From positions 1-53,523 of the forward strand of contig NZ_CABFPH010000033.1 of the NCBI RefSeq assembly GCF_902141845.1: a stretch of DNA of 53,523 bases. Direction: 5' to 3'. The position numbers and the translations under genes are program-made. This DNA is from Methylobacterium symbioticum. Lineage in GTDB: Bacteria > Pseudomonadota > Alphaproteobacteria > Rhizobiales > Beijerinckiaceae. This document shows positions 17,190 to 25,354 of the stretch, piece after piece. How positions within the stretch are numbered: position 1 is the first letter of the stretch; every line of letters begins with the position of its first letter. The notes below the pieces were generated by a model. That model worked only from the letters and a program-made list of their open reading frames with translations, did no database searches and was not told the origin of the DNA.

Positions 17190-19109
17190 ATGTGCGGGAT
17201 CTGCGGCTGGATCGAGCCCGGGGCTCAGGATACCGGCGGCCTCACCGCCCGCATGACGCAGCGCCTGCATCATCGCGGGCCCGACGATGTCGGCATCGAG
17301 GGCGGCGACGGCTGGACCCTCGGCTTCCGCCGCCTCAGCATCCTCGACCTCAGCCCGGCCGGGCACCAGCCGATGCAGAGCCCCGACGGGGCCTGCTGGC
17401 TCGCCTTCAACGGCGAGATCTACAATTACGTGGAGCTGCGCCGCGAGCTCGAATGGGACGGGGCGAGCTTCGTCGGCTCGTCGGACACCGAGGTGCTGCT
17501 GCGGCTGCTCATGCGTCACGGCGAGGCCGCGCTGTCGCGGCTCAACGGCATGTTCGGCCTCGCCTTCGTCGACACCCGCCGCCGCCGCTTCATCCTCGCC
17601 CGCGACCGTCTCGGCGTGAAGCCGCTCTACTACCGCCAGGACGGGTCCTCGCTGCGCTTCGCCTCGGAGCTGAAGGCGCTGCTCGCCTGGCCCGGCGAGG
17701 ATCGCAAGGTCGATCCGGAGGCGCTGGCGCAGTATCTCACCCTCGGCTACCTGCCGAGCGAGACCTGCATCTTCGAAGGCTTCGCCAAGCTGCCGCCGGG
17801 TCACCTGATGGCCGGGTCGCTGGACGATCCGGGCGCGGCGCGGCCGCGCCCCTACTGGGACCTCGCCCTCAATCCGGACCCCGCCGCGCGTCCCCTCACG
17901 GGGGCCGAGACGGACGATCTCGAGGACCTCCTCGCCGACGCGGTGCGGATCCGCCTGCGCAGCGACGTGCCGGTGGGCGTCTTCCTCTCGGGCGGGATCG
18001 ACAGCGGTCTCGTCGCGAGCCTTGCCGCCCGGTCCGAGGGCGTGCGCCCGCTCGCCCTCACCGTCGGGTTCGACGAGGCGAGCGCCGACGAATCCGGCCT
18101 CGCCGCGCTCAGCGCGCGCCATGCCGGCCTCGACCACCGGGTCGTGCAGCAGCCGATCGGCGGGCTGGAGACCCTCGACCGGCTCGGCGAGGTCTTCGAC
18201 GAGCCCTTCGGCGACCCCTCCGCCCTGCCGACCTACACCCTCTGCGAGGCCGCCGCCGCCCATGCCACGGTGTTCCTCTCGGGCGATGGCGGCGACGAGG
18301 CCTTCGGCGGCTACCGCCGCACCGTGGAGAGCCTGCGCCGGCAGCGGCTCATCGCCCTGGGCAGCCGGGTCGGGCCGGTGCTGCGGCAGGTCGGCCGCCT
18401 CGTCCCGGACCTGTCGCTCGCCCGCCACCGCCTGCACAAGCTGGCCCTGGCCGATCACGGCTGCGCGGCGGCCTTCGACGAGGTGCCGGAGGATCCGGCC
18501 CTGGTCCAGCTCGTCCATCCCCGCCTGCGCGCCGCCCTCCGGCGGGGCGGCGCGCCCCTCTGGACGCGCTGGGCGGAGAGCCGCGGCGCGCCGCTCACCG
18601 CCCGCCAGCAGGCGCTCGACTACCGCCTCTACCTGCCGGACGACGTGCTGGTGAAGGTCGATCGCGCCTCGATGGCCCACGCGATCGAGGTGCGCTCGCC
18701 CCTCCTCGACGTGCGCCTCGTCGAGTGGGCCGCCCGCCTGCCCCGCGGCTGCCTCCTCGACGGGCGGTCCGGCAAGCTCCCCTTGCGCGCGATGGCGCGC
18801 CGCCTGCTGCCGGAGCCCGTGCAGGCCGGCGCGAAGCGGGGCTTCGGCGTGCCCCTCGACGACTGGTTCCGCGCCGGATCGGGCCAGGCCTTCGCCCGCG
18901 CGCGCCTGCTCGATCCGCGCGCGCTCGGCCTCGCGGTCTGGACGGAGGGGGGAATCGAGCGCATCCTCGCGCAGGCGCGGCGGCCGGAGGGGCGGGGCTT
19001 CGGCACGCTGCTCTGGCGCCTCCTGATGCTGGAGGCCTGGAGCCGCTCCTATCTGCCTGCTCCGGCTGCCCCGTCCCGTCCGAGGCAGGCCGCCCTCGCG
19101 CCCGGCTGA
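17190..19109 (+). CDS. asnB: asparagine synthase-like glutamine amidotransferase
   Basis: A 639-residue enzyme with an N-terminal class II glutaminase domain (Cys2 in 'MCGICGW', 'HHRGPDD', 'FNGEIYNY', residues 1 to about 215) and a C-terminal synthetase domain with the PPi loop 'FLSGGIDSGLVAS' near residue 266 and 'FLSGDGGDEAFGGY'. It would use glutamine ammonia to amidate an adenylated carboxylate. Free asparagine synthesis is possible. However, its position next to the uronate epimerase at the end of the locus favours amidation of a uronic acid or of a precursor, as proposed for AsnB-like proteins in O-antigen clusters. That role is inference. Confidence 0.85.
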   Translation: MCGICGWIEPGAQDTGGLTARMTQRLHHRGPDDVGIEGGDGWTLGFRRLSILDLSPAGHQPMQSPDGACWLAFNGEIYNYVELRRELEWDGASFVGSSDTEVLLRLLMRHGEAALSRLNGMFGLAFVDTRRRRFILARDRLGVKPLYYRQDGSSLRFASELKALLAWPGEDRKVDPEALAQYLTLGYLPSETCIFEGFAKLPPGHLMAGSLDDPGAARPRPYWDLALNPDPAARPLTGAETDDLEDLLADAVRIRLRSDVPVGVFLSGGIDSGLVASLAARSEGVRPLALTVGFDEASADESGLAALSARHAGLDHRVVQQPIGGLETLDRLGEVFDEPFGDPSALPTYTLCEAAAAHATVFLSGDGGDEAFGGYRRTVESLRRQRLIALGSRVGPVLRQVGRLVPDLSLARHRLHKLALADHGCAAAFDEVPEDPALVQLVHPRLRAALRRGGAPLWTRWAESRGAPLTARQQALDYRLYLPDDVLVKVDRASMAHAIEVRSPLLDVRLVEWAARLPRGCLLDGRSGKLPLRAMARRLLPEPVQAGAKRGFGVPLDDWFRAGSGQAFARARLLDPRALGLAVWTEGGIERILAQARRPEGRGFGTLLWRLLMLEAWSRSYLPAPAAPSRPRQAALAPG

Positions 19110-19134
19110 GCGGGCCCCCGCGACTCGAGACCCG

Positions 19135-19908
19135 ATGCGCCGCGTCCTGCTGCTCGCCGCCGCCCTCGCGACGATCGACCCGGCCAAGGCCGGCCCGGAC
19201 CCGACCCGCGACGTGCTCTGGGCGGCGCTCAAGACCTGCGTGCTCGCCAAGCGCTACGCGGACCGGGCCTTCCCCTGCGTCGCCGTCGATCTCGGCGCGC
19301 CGGGGCGCCCGGGCACGGCGATCCTGCGCGCGCCGGGGGAGCGCACCCATTTCGTCGTCATGCCGACCGCGACCGTGTCGGGGGTCGAGGCGCCGGTGCT
19401 GACCGGGCCGGCCGGGGCCGCCTATTGGCGGGCGGCGCTCGCCGCGCGCCACCTCGTCTCGGACGCGGCGCGGGAGGGGCTCGCCCCCGACGATGTGGGG
19501 CTCGCCGTCAACTCGGTCGGCGGGCGCAGCCAGGACCAGCTGCACATCCACCTCGCCTGCGTGCAGCCGGGCGTCACGAATGCCCTGCAGCGCGTGGCCG
19601 ACCATGTCGGGAGCACCTGGAGTCTTCTGCCGGTGCGCCTGAGGGGTACCCGCTTCTACGCGCTGCGGGTCGACGCGCAGACCCTGCCGGCCTTCAACCC
19701 CTTCGCCACCCTCCCCCACCTGCCGGGCCGCTCGATGAGCCTGCGCGACGTGAGCCTCGCGATGGTCCCGTTGCCGGCGGGCGGCGTGGTGCCCGTCGGA
19801 GGCGCCGCGCCCGCGGGCCGTGCGCGGGACTTCGCCCTGCTGGCCTATCGCGCGCCGAGCGCGCATGCGGAGAAGTTGCTCGACCCCGGCTGCCTGGCCG
19901 GGCGCTAG
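19135..19908 (+). CDS. cdh: CDP-diacylglycerol diphosphatase
   Basis: A 257-residue protein of the CDH family, which hydrolyses CDP-diacylglycerol to phosphatidate and CMP. A short hydrophobic N-terminus ('MRRVLLLAAALATI') suggests export or membrane anchoring. The HIT-like catalytic motif 'QDQLHIHLACV' lies near residue 135, with 'LAVNSVGGRSQDQLH' just before it, and 'RSMSLRDVSLAM' is also family-like. It is 25 bases downstream of the AsnB-type gene and may be co-transcribed, although a function in phospholipid turnover has no obvious link to the polysaccharide. Confidence 0.85.
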   Translation: MRRVLLLAAALATIDPAKAGPDPTRDVLWAALKTCVLAKRYADRAFPCVAVDLGAPGRPGTAILRAPGERTHFVVMPTATVSGVEAPVLTGPAGAAYWRAALAARHLVSDAAREGLAPDDVGLAVNSVGGRSQDQLHIHLACVQPGVTNALQRVADHVGSTWSLLPVRLRGTRFYALRVDAQTLPAFNPFATLPHLPGRSMSLRDVSLAMVPLPAGGVVPVGGAAPAGRARDFALLAYRAPSAHAEKLLDPGCLAGR

Positions 19909-19948
19909 GGCCTCCCCCACCGCATCGGTCGATCCGCCGGGATCAGGA

Positions 19949-20527
19949 TCACCAGGGCAGCGCCGAGAGACGCGAGATCAGCATCACCAGCTCGGCCTGG
20001 CGGTGGGTGTGCGTCTTGGCGAAGATCGCCTTGAGCTGCGTGCGCGCCGTGGCGACGCTCACAGCCTGCACCTCGGCCGCCTCAGCGAGCGTCGCCCCGT
20101 TCGCCAGCATCGTGGCGAGGCGCGATTCGGTCGGCGTCAGGCGAAAGATCCGCTCCAGGGCGATGCGGTTGGTCTGCGGGGCCGCGTCGAGGTCGAGCAG
20201 CATCAGGACGGTGTGCGGGCCATCCTCGCTCAGCACCGGAACCGGCGTGGCGTTCATGATCAGCGGGCGCCTGCCCTCCCGTTCCATCAGGATCCAGCTG
20301 TCCTCGTCCAGATGGATGCGCGTGCGGCCGCGGCGCAACAGCCGCTTCACGAATTCGCGCCCCTCGCCGTCGAGGCTCGCCACCTCGGGGTCGGCGAGGC
20401 CGAAGGTCTCCTGCAGGATGCGTTGCGCGCCGGCATTCACCGCGAGCACCTGCCCCCCCGTCGACAGGATGATGCCGCCGCAGCCCAACCGATCGAGGAC
20501 TTGCAGCAGCGGCATGCCGACGAGCAT
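19949..20527 (-). CDS. LuxR-type transcriptional regulator without a receiver domain
   Basis: About 192 residues. The N-terminal 110 residues look like a PAS-type sensor ('GGIILSTGGQVLAVNAGAQRIL', 'RRPLIMNATPVPVLSEDG'). The C-terminus is a LuxR helix-turn-helix ('FRLTPTESRLATMLANGATL', 'VSVATARTQLKAIFAKTHTHRQAELV'). The ATG at 20527 has GGAGG upstream; an open frame extends to a TTG at 20620, but the added 31 residues are Pro/Arg-rich and unlike protein. It is convergent with cdh. No ligand or target can be named. Confidence 0.82.
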   Translation of the reverse strand: MLVGMPLLQVLDRLGCGGIILSTGGQVLAVNAGAQRILQETFGLADPEVASLDGEGREFVKRLLRRGRTRIHLDEDSWILMEREGRRPLIMNATPVPVLSEDGPHTVLMLLDLDAAPQTNRIALERIFRLTPTESRLATMLANGATLAEAAEVQAVSVATARTQLKAIFAKTHTHRQAELVMLISRLSALPW

Positions 20528-20673
20528 CGCGGACGTGACCCTCCGCCGCGGCGCCGGGGGCCGGGGGCGTCTCGCGGCAGGGTCCACGTTCACCAGCCCG
20601 CAGCTCCGTGCATCCCCCAATTAAGGTAGGCTGCACTACGCCTTCGGTGGGGGCTCCCGTGCCGGCGGTCGGA

Positions 20674-21837
20674 TCAGGCGCCGCCCTTCCAGCCGCGCAG
20701 GGCCGCGAAGGGGCTGGAGGCCGGGTCCGGAGCCGGCGGATTCAGGACCGGCTCGACCTGGGCCACCGCGTCGGCGAGGGAGAAGGCGGAGCCGCTCTGG
20801 AGCTTGCCGCCGGCCGCGTCCTTGTGGCCGCCGCCGCGGAACAGGCGCGCCCCGGCGAGCGCCGTCTCGTCGTTCGAGCGGAAGGAGAGCGTGCCGACCC
20901 GCTGCACGTTGACGACGCGGCGCGCCCGGCCCCCGGCCATGACGAGGTCCGAGACCCGCTGGAAGGTGCCCGAATCGAGCCCGAAGGAGAGGAGCGTGCC
21001 GTCCGAGAGACGGTGGAACAGCGCGTCCGAGCGGGCGAGCGCCCGGGCGACGCGCATGCGGGTGGTGAGGCGCGGATCGTCCTCCGGGTCGCCCGCCATC
21101 AGCGCGTCGGTGAGCCTCAGACGCAGGGCGCCGACCTGCGCCTCGACCTCGGCCGGGCTCGCGCCGGCCCGCAACAGCCCCGCCACGGCGAGGAGCAGGC
21201 CGCCGACAAAGCGGTCGTGCCAGGGATGTCCGAGCGGCACCAGGGTCGAGACGTTGTCCCAGAAGATCTCGTCGAGGGCGAGGCCGCCCGGGAAGGCGGG
21301 GCGCCCCTTCTGCCAAAGGTCGAGGGCGTCGACCGCCTCGACCAGCGCCGCGAGGTCGGGGCCGGGCTCGGGCGCCTCCCCGGCGTAGAGGGCGCGGTGC
21401 TCGAGCGCCATGCGGGTGGCGCAGGCATTCCCGTCGATCAGCACGGCGATCTCGGGATCGCCGAGGTCGAACCGGCTCAGGGAGGGGTGCTCCGGATCGG
21501 GGACGGGCGGCAGGCCGCCCTCGCGAAGCTGGTCGATCGAGGAGGCGTGGTGGTCGAGCACCACGAGGCGGTGGTGGCGCCCCTCCCCCCGGCGGCGGTT
21601 GAGCGCCGCGAAGCTGCGGATGAACTTCACCGCCACGGCCTCCAGGCCGATATCGGTGACGAGCAGGAGCTCCGGCTCGGGCGTTTTGTCGAGACGCTTC
21701 AGCTCGGCCTCGACCACCGGTCCGACATCGCCGTAGCGCGCCACGTGAACGATGCGGTCCTGGGCGCGGAAGGCGCCGACCACGGTGGCGGCCCCGTAGC
21801 CGTCGAGGTCGTTGTGGGTGATCTGGGTGACGGGCAC
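20674..21837 (-). CDS. DHH-family phosphoesterase
   Basis: A 387-residue member of the DHH/DHHA1 superfamily. The metal-binding motifs are 'THNDLDGYGAA' (residues 7-17), 'LLVTDIG' (near 60) and 'VVLDHHASSID' (near 105). The C-terminal substrate-binding domain ends with the glycine motif 'FRGGGHKDAAGG' near residue 340. Family members degrade short oligoribonucleotides, pAp or cyclic dinucleotide products. The NrnA-like arrangement suggests such a cytoplasmic nuclease or phosphatase role, but the substrate is not determinable. It is transcribed divergently from the GntR-type gene. Confidence 0.87.
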   Translation of the reverse strand: MPVTQITHNDLDGYGAATVVGAFRAQDRIVHVARYGDVGPVVEAELKRLDKTPEPELLLVTDIGLEAVAVKFIRSFAALNRRRGEGRHHRLVVLDHHASSIDQLREGGLPPVPDPEHPSLSRFDLGDPEIAVLIDGNACATRMALEHRALYAGEAPEPGPDLAALVEAVDALDLWQKGRPAFPGGLALDEIFWDNVSTLVPLGHPWHDRFVGGLLLAVAGLLRAGASPAEVEAQVGALRLRLTDALMAGDPEDDPRLTTRMRVARALARSDALFHRLSDGTLLSFGLDSGTFQRVSDLVMAGGRARRVVNVQRVGTLSFRSNDETALAGARLFRGGGHKDAAGGKLQSGSAFSLADAVAQVEPVLNPPAPDPASSPFAALRGWKGGA

Positions 21838-22178
21838 GGGCGAGGTCCTCGGGCGGGGGGCGTCGGGGCCTTATACGCGACGCGGCGGCGAGGGCGACCC
21901 GTGCGGGAGAGGGGGAAGGGAGCGGGCGGGATGGGCCCGCGCTTCAATCTGCCGCGCCCACACGGAGATGGCGTTCCACCCCCGAGCGGGCCGCCCATCG
22001 TCTCCTGCCAGGGCGATGCCGAGGCGGGGACAGGGGTCGAGGCTGCGGAATGGAGCCGCCTCTTTCGTCGCCATTCACTTGAATGCAACCTGTGGCTTTC
22101 GCTAAGTCGAGAAAACGATACGGTGTCCGCGTCATGGGAGGTTCTGCCGTGGAAGAGCGGGAGACGGGGTCTGCGGAC
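21838..22178. other. divergent intergenic region, DHH gene / GntR gene
   Basis: About 340 bases between two divergent genes. It holds a GC-rich stretch without recognisable genes and, at 22075-22095, the sequence TTGAATGCAA. Read on the other strand this is TTGCATTCAAG, similar to the site at 22919 upstream of the transporter operon. It may be an autoregulatory site for the GntR-type protein. Confidence 0.5.
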
Positions 22179-22892
22179 ATGACGCAGGCCGGGATCGTGC
22201 TGGGCTCGCGCGGCCTGCCGCTGTCGCGGCGCATCCCCTTCGCGCGGCAGGTCGCCGACACCCTGCGCGACCTCATCGTGCGCGGGGAGCTCGCCGCAGG
22301 CAGCCGCGTCGTGGAGCGCGTGCTCTGCGAGCGCCTGAACGTCTCGCGCACCCCGATGCGCGAGGCGCTGAAGCTCCTCGAGGCGGACGGCCTCATCGAG
22401 ATCAGCCAGAACCGCGGCGCCCGGGTGATGATGCTCACCTCCGCAGAGGCGCGCCACCTCTTCGAGGTGATCGCCGAGCTCGAGGGCCTCGCCGCAGACC
22501 GCGCCGTGCAGACTGCCGCCCCCGAGGCGCTGGCCGGGCTCGAGGACCTGCACGCGCAGATGCTGCGTCACTACGAGACGCGCGAGAAGGATGCCTATTT
22601 CGACATCAACAGCCGCATTCACGATCAGGTCGTGAAGCTCTCCGGCAACCCCGTCCTGATCGGCAGCCACGCCACTCTGATGCTGCGGGCGCGCCGCGGC
22701 CGCTACGTCGCCATCTTCGATCCCGCCCGCTGGGCCGAGTCGGTCGGCGAGCACGAGGCGCTGATGGAGGCCTTCCGGAGGCGCGATCCGGAGCAGGCTC
22801 GGGGTGTGTGGCGCCAGCATCTCTGCCGCACCGGCGAGACGGTGGCGGACGGGCTGGCGCTTTCTGCCGAATCCGCCCGCGCCGCCCCATGA
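22179..22892 (+). CDS. GntR-family regulator, FadR/FCD subfamily
   Basis: About 237 residues. The N-terminal winged helix includes 'FARQVADTLRDLIVRGEL', 'ERVLCERLNVSRTPMREALKLLEADGLIE' and 'NRGARV'. The FCD ligand domain has the likely metal-site residues in 'YFDINSRIHDQVVKLSGNP' and 'VGEHEALMEAFRRRD'. The start is uncertain: ATG at 22179 is preferred over ATG at 22134 or 22083 because the extra residues are not family-like and the region around 22083 resembles an operator. It lies 90 bases upstream of the ABC transporter operon, which it probably controls in response to the transported compound. Confidence 0.86.
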   Translation: MTQAGIVLGSRGLPLSRRIPFARQVADTLRDLIVRGELAAGSRVVERVLCERLNVSRTPMREALKLLEADGLIEISQNRGARVMMLTSAEARHLFEVIAELEGLAADRAVQTAAPEALAGLEDLHAQMLRHYETREKDAYFDINSRIHDQVVKLSGNPVLIGSHATLMLRARRGRYVAIFDPARWAESVGEHEALMEAFRRRDPEQARGVWRQHLCRTGETVADGLALSAESARAAP

Positions 22893-22918
22893 GGCTTCGT
22901 CGCTGCCACTGAAAAAGC

Positions 22919-22942
22919 TTGCATTTTCAAGATGGCATGCAA
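22919..22942. promoter_or_regulatory. candidate GntR operator before the transporter operon
   Basis: TTGCAT (22919-22924) and ATGCAA (22937-22942) form a perfect 6-base inverted repeat with a 12-base spacer, 40 bases before the substrate-binding protein start. A related sequence, TTGCATTCAAG on the opposite strand, lies near 22078-22088 upstream of the regulator gene. FCD-type GntR proteins often bind short AT-rich palindromes of this sort. Confidence 0.45.
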
Positions 22943-22981
22943 TTTGGATATTGCCCAGCGACTCATCCGGGAGAAGCCGCC

Positions 22982-23842
22982 ATGGCCCGCACCTTCGATA
23001 CGCTCTTCAGCCGCCGCACCCTCCTGCGAGGCGCGGCAGGCGCCCTCGCCCTGCCCGCCCTCGGGGGGGCCGCCTTCGCGGCGGGCCGCGGGCCGGAGGA
23101 TCTGCGCAAGGCGGGCGTCGTCCGGGTCGGCTGCGAGGCGGCCTACCGGCCCTTCACCTTCCGCGACGGGGCCAAGATCGTCGGCTACGACGTGGACCTC
23201 GCCGCGCTGCTGTTCCAGCCGCTGGGCGTCAGGGTCGAGATGGTGGACACCGCCTGGGCCGGCGTCATCCCGGCCCTCTACGCGGGCAATTTCGACGTGA
23301 TCATGACCTCGCTCACCTATACCAAGGAGCGGGTCCAGAAGGTCGGCTACACCATCCCCTATACCGAGGCGACGCAGGAGTTGCTGATCCGTGCCTCCGA
23401 TGCCGGCACGATCAAGTCCCTCGACGGCATGGCCGGCAAGATCCTTGGGGTGAAGCTGGGCTCGGCCGGCGACACCATGAAGGCGGGGCTCGAGGAGAAG
23501 CTCAAGGCCGCCACCGGCAAGGGCTTCGCCGAGATCAAGACCTACGACGATCACCCCTCCGCCTATCTCGCCCTGGCGCAGGGCTCGGTCGACGGAGTCA
23601 TCAACGCCCTGGCGACCCTGACCCAGGTGACGAAGGACGCGCCGGGCCGCTACGCCATCGTGCGCAATATCGGCCCGCGCAACTGGGCCGGCATCGGCCT
23701 GCGCAAGGAGGATACGGCGCTCGCCGGCTTCCTCGACGAGCGCATCACCGCGCTCAAGGCCTCGGGCGAGATCTACGCCCTGCAGGAGAAATGGTTCGGC
23801 ATCCGCATGGACCTCGCGGACAAGGTGCCGACCTTCTCCTGA
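22982..23842 (+). CDS. ABC transporter substrate-binding protein, polar amino acid type
   Basis: A 286-residue family 3 solute-binding protein. The N-terminus has a twin-arginine signal ('SRRTLLRG' followed by a hydrophobic stretch and 'GGAAFAAG'), so Tat export to the periplasm is likely. The mature part begins 'VVRVGCEAAYRPFTF', then 'GYDVDLAALLFQPLGV', 'WAGVIPALYAGNFDVIM' and 'GKILGVKLGSAGD', all typical of HisJ/GlnH-like proteins. ATG 22982 has GGGAGAAG 6 bases upstream. It is the first gene of a five-gene operon ending at 27521. Confidence 0.9.
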   Translation: MARTFDTLFSRRTLLRGAAGALALPALGGAAFAAGRGPEDLRKAGVVRVGCEAAYRPFTFRDGAKIVGYDVDLAALLFQPLGVRVEMVDTAWAGVIPALYAGNFDVIMTSLTYTKERVQKVGYTIPYTEATQELLIRASDAGTIKSLDGMAGKILGVKLGSAGDTMKAGLEEKLKAATGKGFAEIKTYDDHPSAYLALAQGSVDGVINALATLTQVTKDAPGRYAIVRNIGPRNWAGIGLRKEDTALAGFLDERITALKASGEIYALQEKWFGIRMDLADKVPTFS

Positions 23843-23870
23843 GCCGGCGCGCCCCAAGAGCCTTCGAATC

Positions 23871-24524
23871 ATGACCATCGACTGGGCCATCGTCGCGATG
23901 GCCGTCCCCCTTCTCGTCCAGGGTGCGCTGACGAGCCTCAAGATCGCCGCGCTCGCCGGAGCCCTCGGGCTCGCGGGCGGCGTGGCGCTCGGGCTCGTCT
24001 CCCTGGGTGGCCCGGCTCCCGCCCGCCTGCTGGTGCGGGCCTATGTCGACTTCATCCGCGGCACGCCGCTGCTGATCCAGATCTTCATCGTGTTCTTCGG
24101 CCTGCCGATGCTCGGCTGGCGGCCGGGCGAGTTCGTCTCCGGCGTGCTCGCCCTCTCGCTCAACAGCGCGGCCTACGTCGCCGAGGTGGTGCGCGGCGCG
24201 GTCGGCGCGGTGGAGCGCGGCCAGAGCGAGGCGGCGAAATCCATCGGCATGACCCGCGGGCAGATCCTCGTCTACGTGCTGCTGCCGCAGGCGATCCGGC
24301 CGATGACGCCGGCACTGACCAACGACCTGATCACCCTCGTCAAGAACACCTCGCTGCTCTCGGTGATCTCGGTCTACGAGCTGACCCGCTCGGGTCAGGC
24401 GATCATCGCCTCGCATTTCGCGCCGCTGGAGATCTTCGCGCTGCTGGCGATCTACTATTACGTGATCATCTCTTGCCTCGCCTACGTGTCGCGGCAGCTC
24501 GAGCGGAGGATGCCCGCATGGTGA
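23871..24524 (+). CDS. ABC transporter permease, HisM/GlnP type
   Basis: A 217-residue inner-membrane permease with about five helices. It has the family signatures '[22 protein letters not shown]' in the first half and the EAA loop '[23 protein letters not shown]' near residues 122-144, which contacts the ATPase. Only one permease gene is present, so a homodimer is likely. The stop overlaps the ATPase gene by 7 bases. Confidence 0.92.
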   Translation: MTIDWAIVAMAVPLLVQGALTSLKIAALAGALGLAGGVALGLVSLGGPAPARLLVRAYVDFIRGTPLLIQIFIVFFGLPMLGWRPGEFVSGVLALSLNSAAYVAEVVRGAVGAVERGQSEAAKSIGMTRGQILVYVLLPQAIRPMTPALTNDLITLVKNTSLLSVISVYELTRSGQAIIASHFAPLEIFALLAIYYYVIISCLAYVSRQLERRMPAW

Positions 24525-25354
24525 CCGCCACGATGCAGGCCCCGTCCCCGGCAGCCCCGGTGCCGCCCCCCGTCCCGGCCCCCGCCGCGCCGCTCCTCGC
24601 CGTGCGGGACTTGCGCAAGAGCTACGGTGCCCGCGAGATCCTCAAGGGCATCTCCTTCGACCTCGCCCGCGGCGAGACCCTGGTGCTGATCGGCCCCTCG
24701 GGCTCGGGCAAGACCACGGTGCTCCGCTGCCTCAACCACCTGGAGGCGCCGAGCGGCGGCGAGATCCGGCTCGCGGGCGAGAGCGTCGGTGGGCACCTGA
24801 GCCCTGACGGGCGCTGGCGCCCCATGAGCGAATCCGCGCTCGCCCGGCAGCGGCGGCGCTTCGGCTTCGTGTTCCAGCGCTTCAACCTGTTCCCGCACCT
24901 CTCGGCGCTCGACAACGTCACCATCGGCCCGCGCCGGACGCTCGGCCTGTCGCGGGCCGAGGCCGAGGCGCGGGCGAAGGCCCAGCTCGCCCGGGTGAGC
25001 CTTGCCGAGCACATGCACAAGCGGCCCTCCCAGCTCTCGGGCGGCCAGCAGCAGCGGGTGGCGATCGCCCGGGCGCTCGCCATGGAGCCGGAACTGATCC
25101 TGTTCGACGAGCCGACCTCGGCCCTCGATCCGGAACTGGTGCACGAGGTGCTCGACGTGATGCGGGCGCTCGCCCGCGAGGGCCTCACCATGATCGTCGT
25201 CACCCACGAGATGCGCTTCGCCCGTCAGGTCGCCGACCGGCTGATCGTGATGGAGGACGGTGCCATCGTCGAGGAGGGGCCGCCCGAGGCGATCTTCACC
25301 GATCCCGGTGACCCGCGCACCCGGCGCTTCCTGACCCACGTCCTCGACCGGTGA
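24518..25354 (+). CDS. ABC transporter ATP-binding protein, polar amino acid type
   Basis: A 278-residue ATPase. After a Pro/Ala-rich N-terminal tail of about 25 residues come Walker A '[13 protein letters not shown]', the Q-loop '[18 protein letters not shown]', the signature '[16 protein letters not shown]', Walker B '[16 protein letters not shown]' and the H-loop '[15 protein letters not shown]'. The ATG at 24518 overlaps the permease stop. The Pro/Ala tail is unusual for this family. It powers import of the unknown solute. Confidence 0.92.
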   Translation: MVTATMQAPSPAAPVPPPVPAPAAPLLAVRDLRKSYGAREILKGISFDLARGETLVLIGPSGSGKTTVLRCLNHLEAPSGGEIRLAGESVGGHLSPDGRWRPMSESALARQRRRFGFVFQRFNLFPHLSALDNVTIGPRRTLGLSRAEAEARAKAQLARVSLAEHMHKRPSQLSGGQQQRVAIARALAMEPELILFDEPTSALDPELVHEVLDVMRALAREGLTMIVVTHEMRFARQVADRLIVMEDGAIVEEGPPEAIFTDPGDPRTRRFLTHVLDR

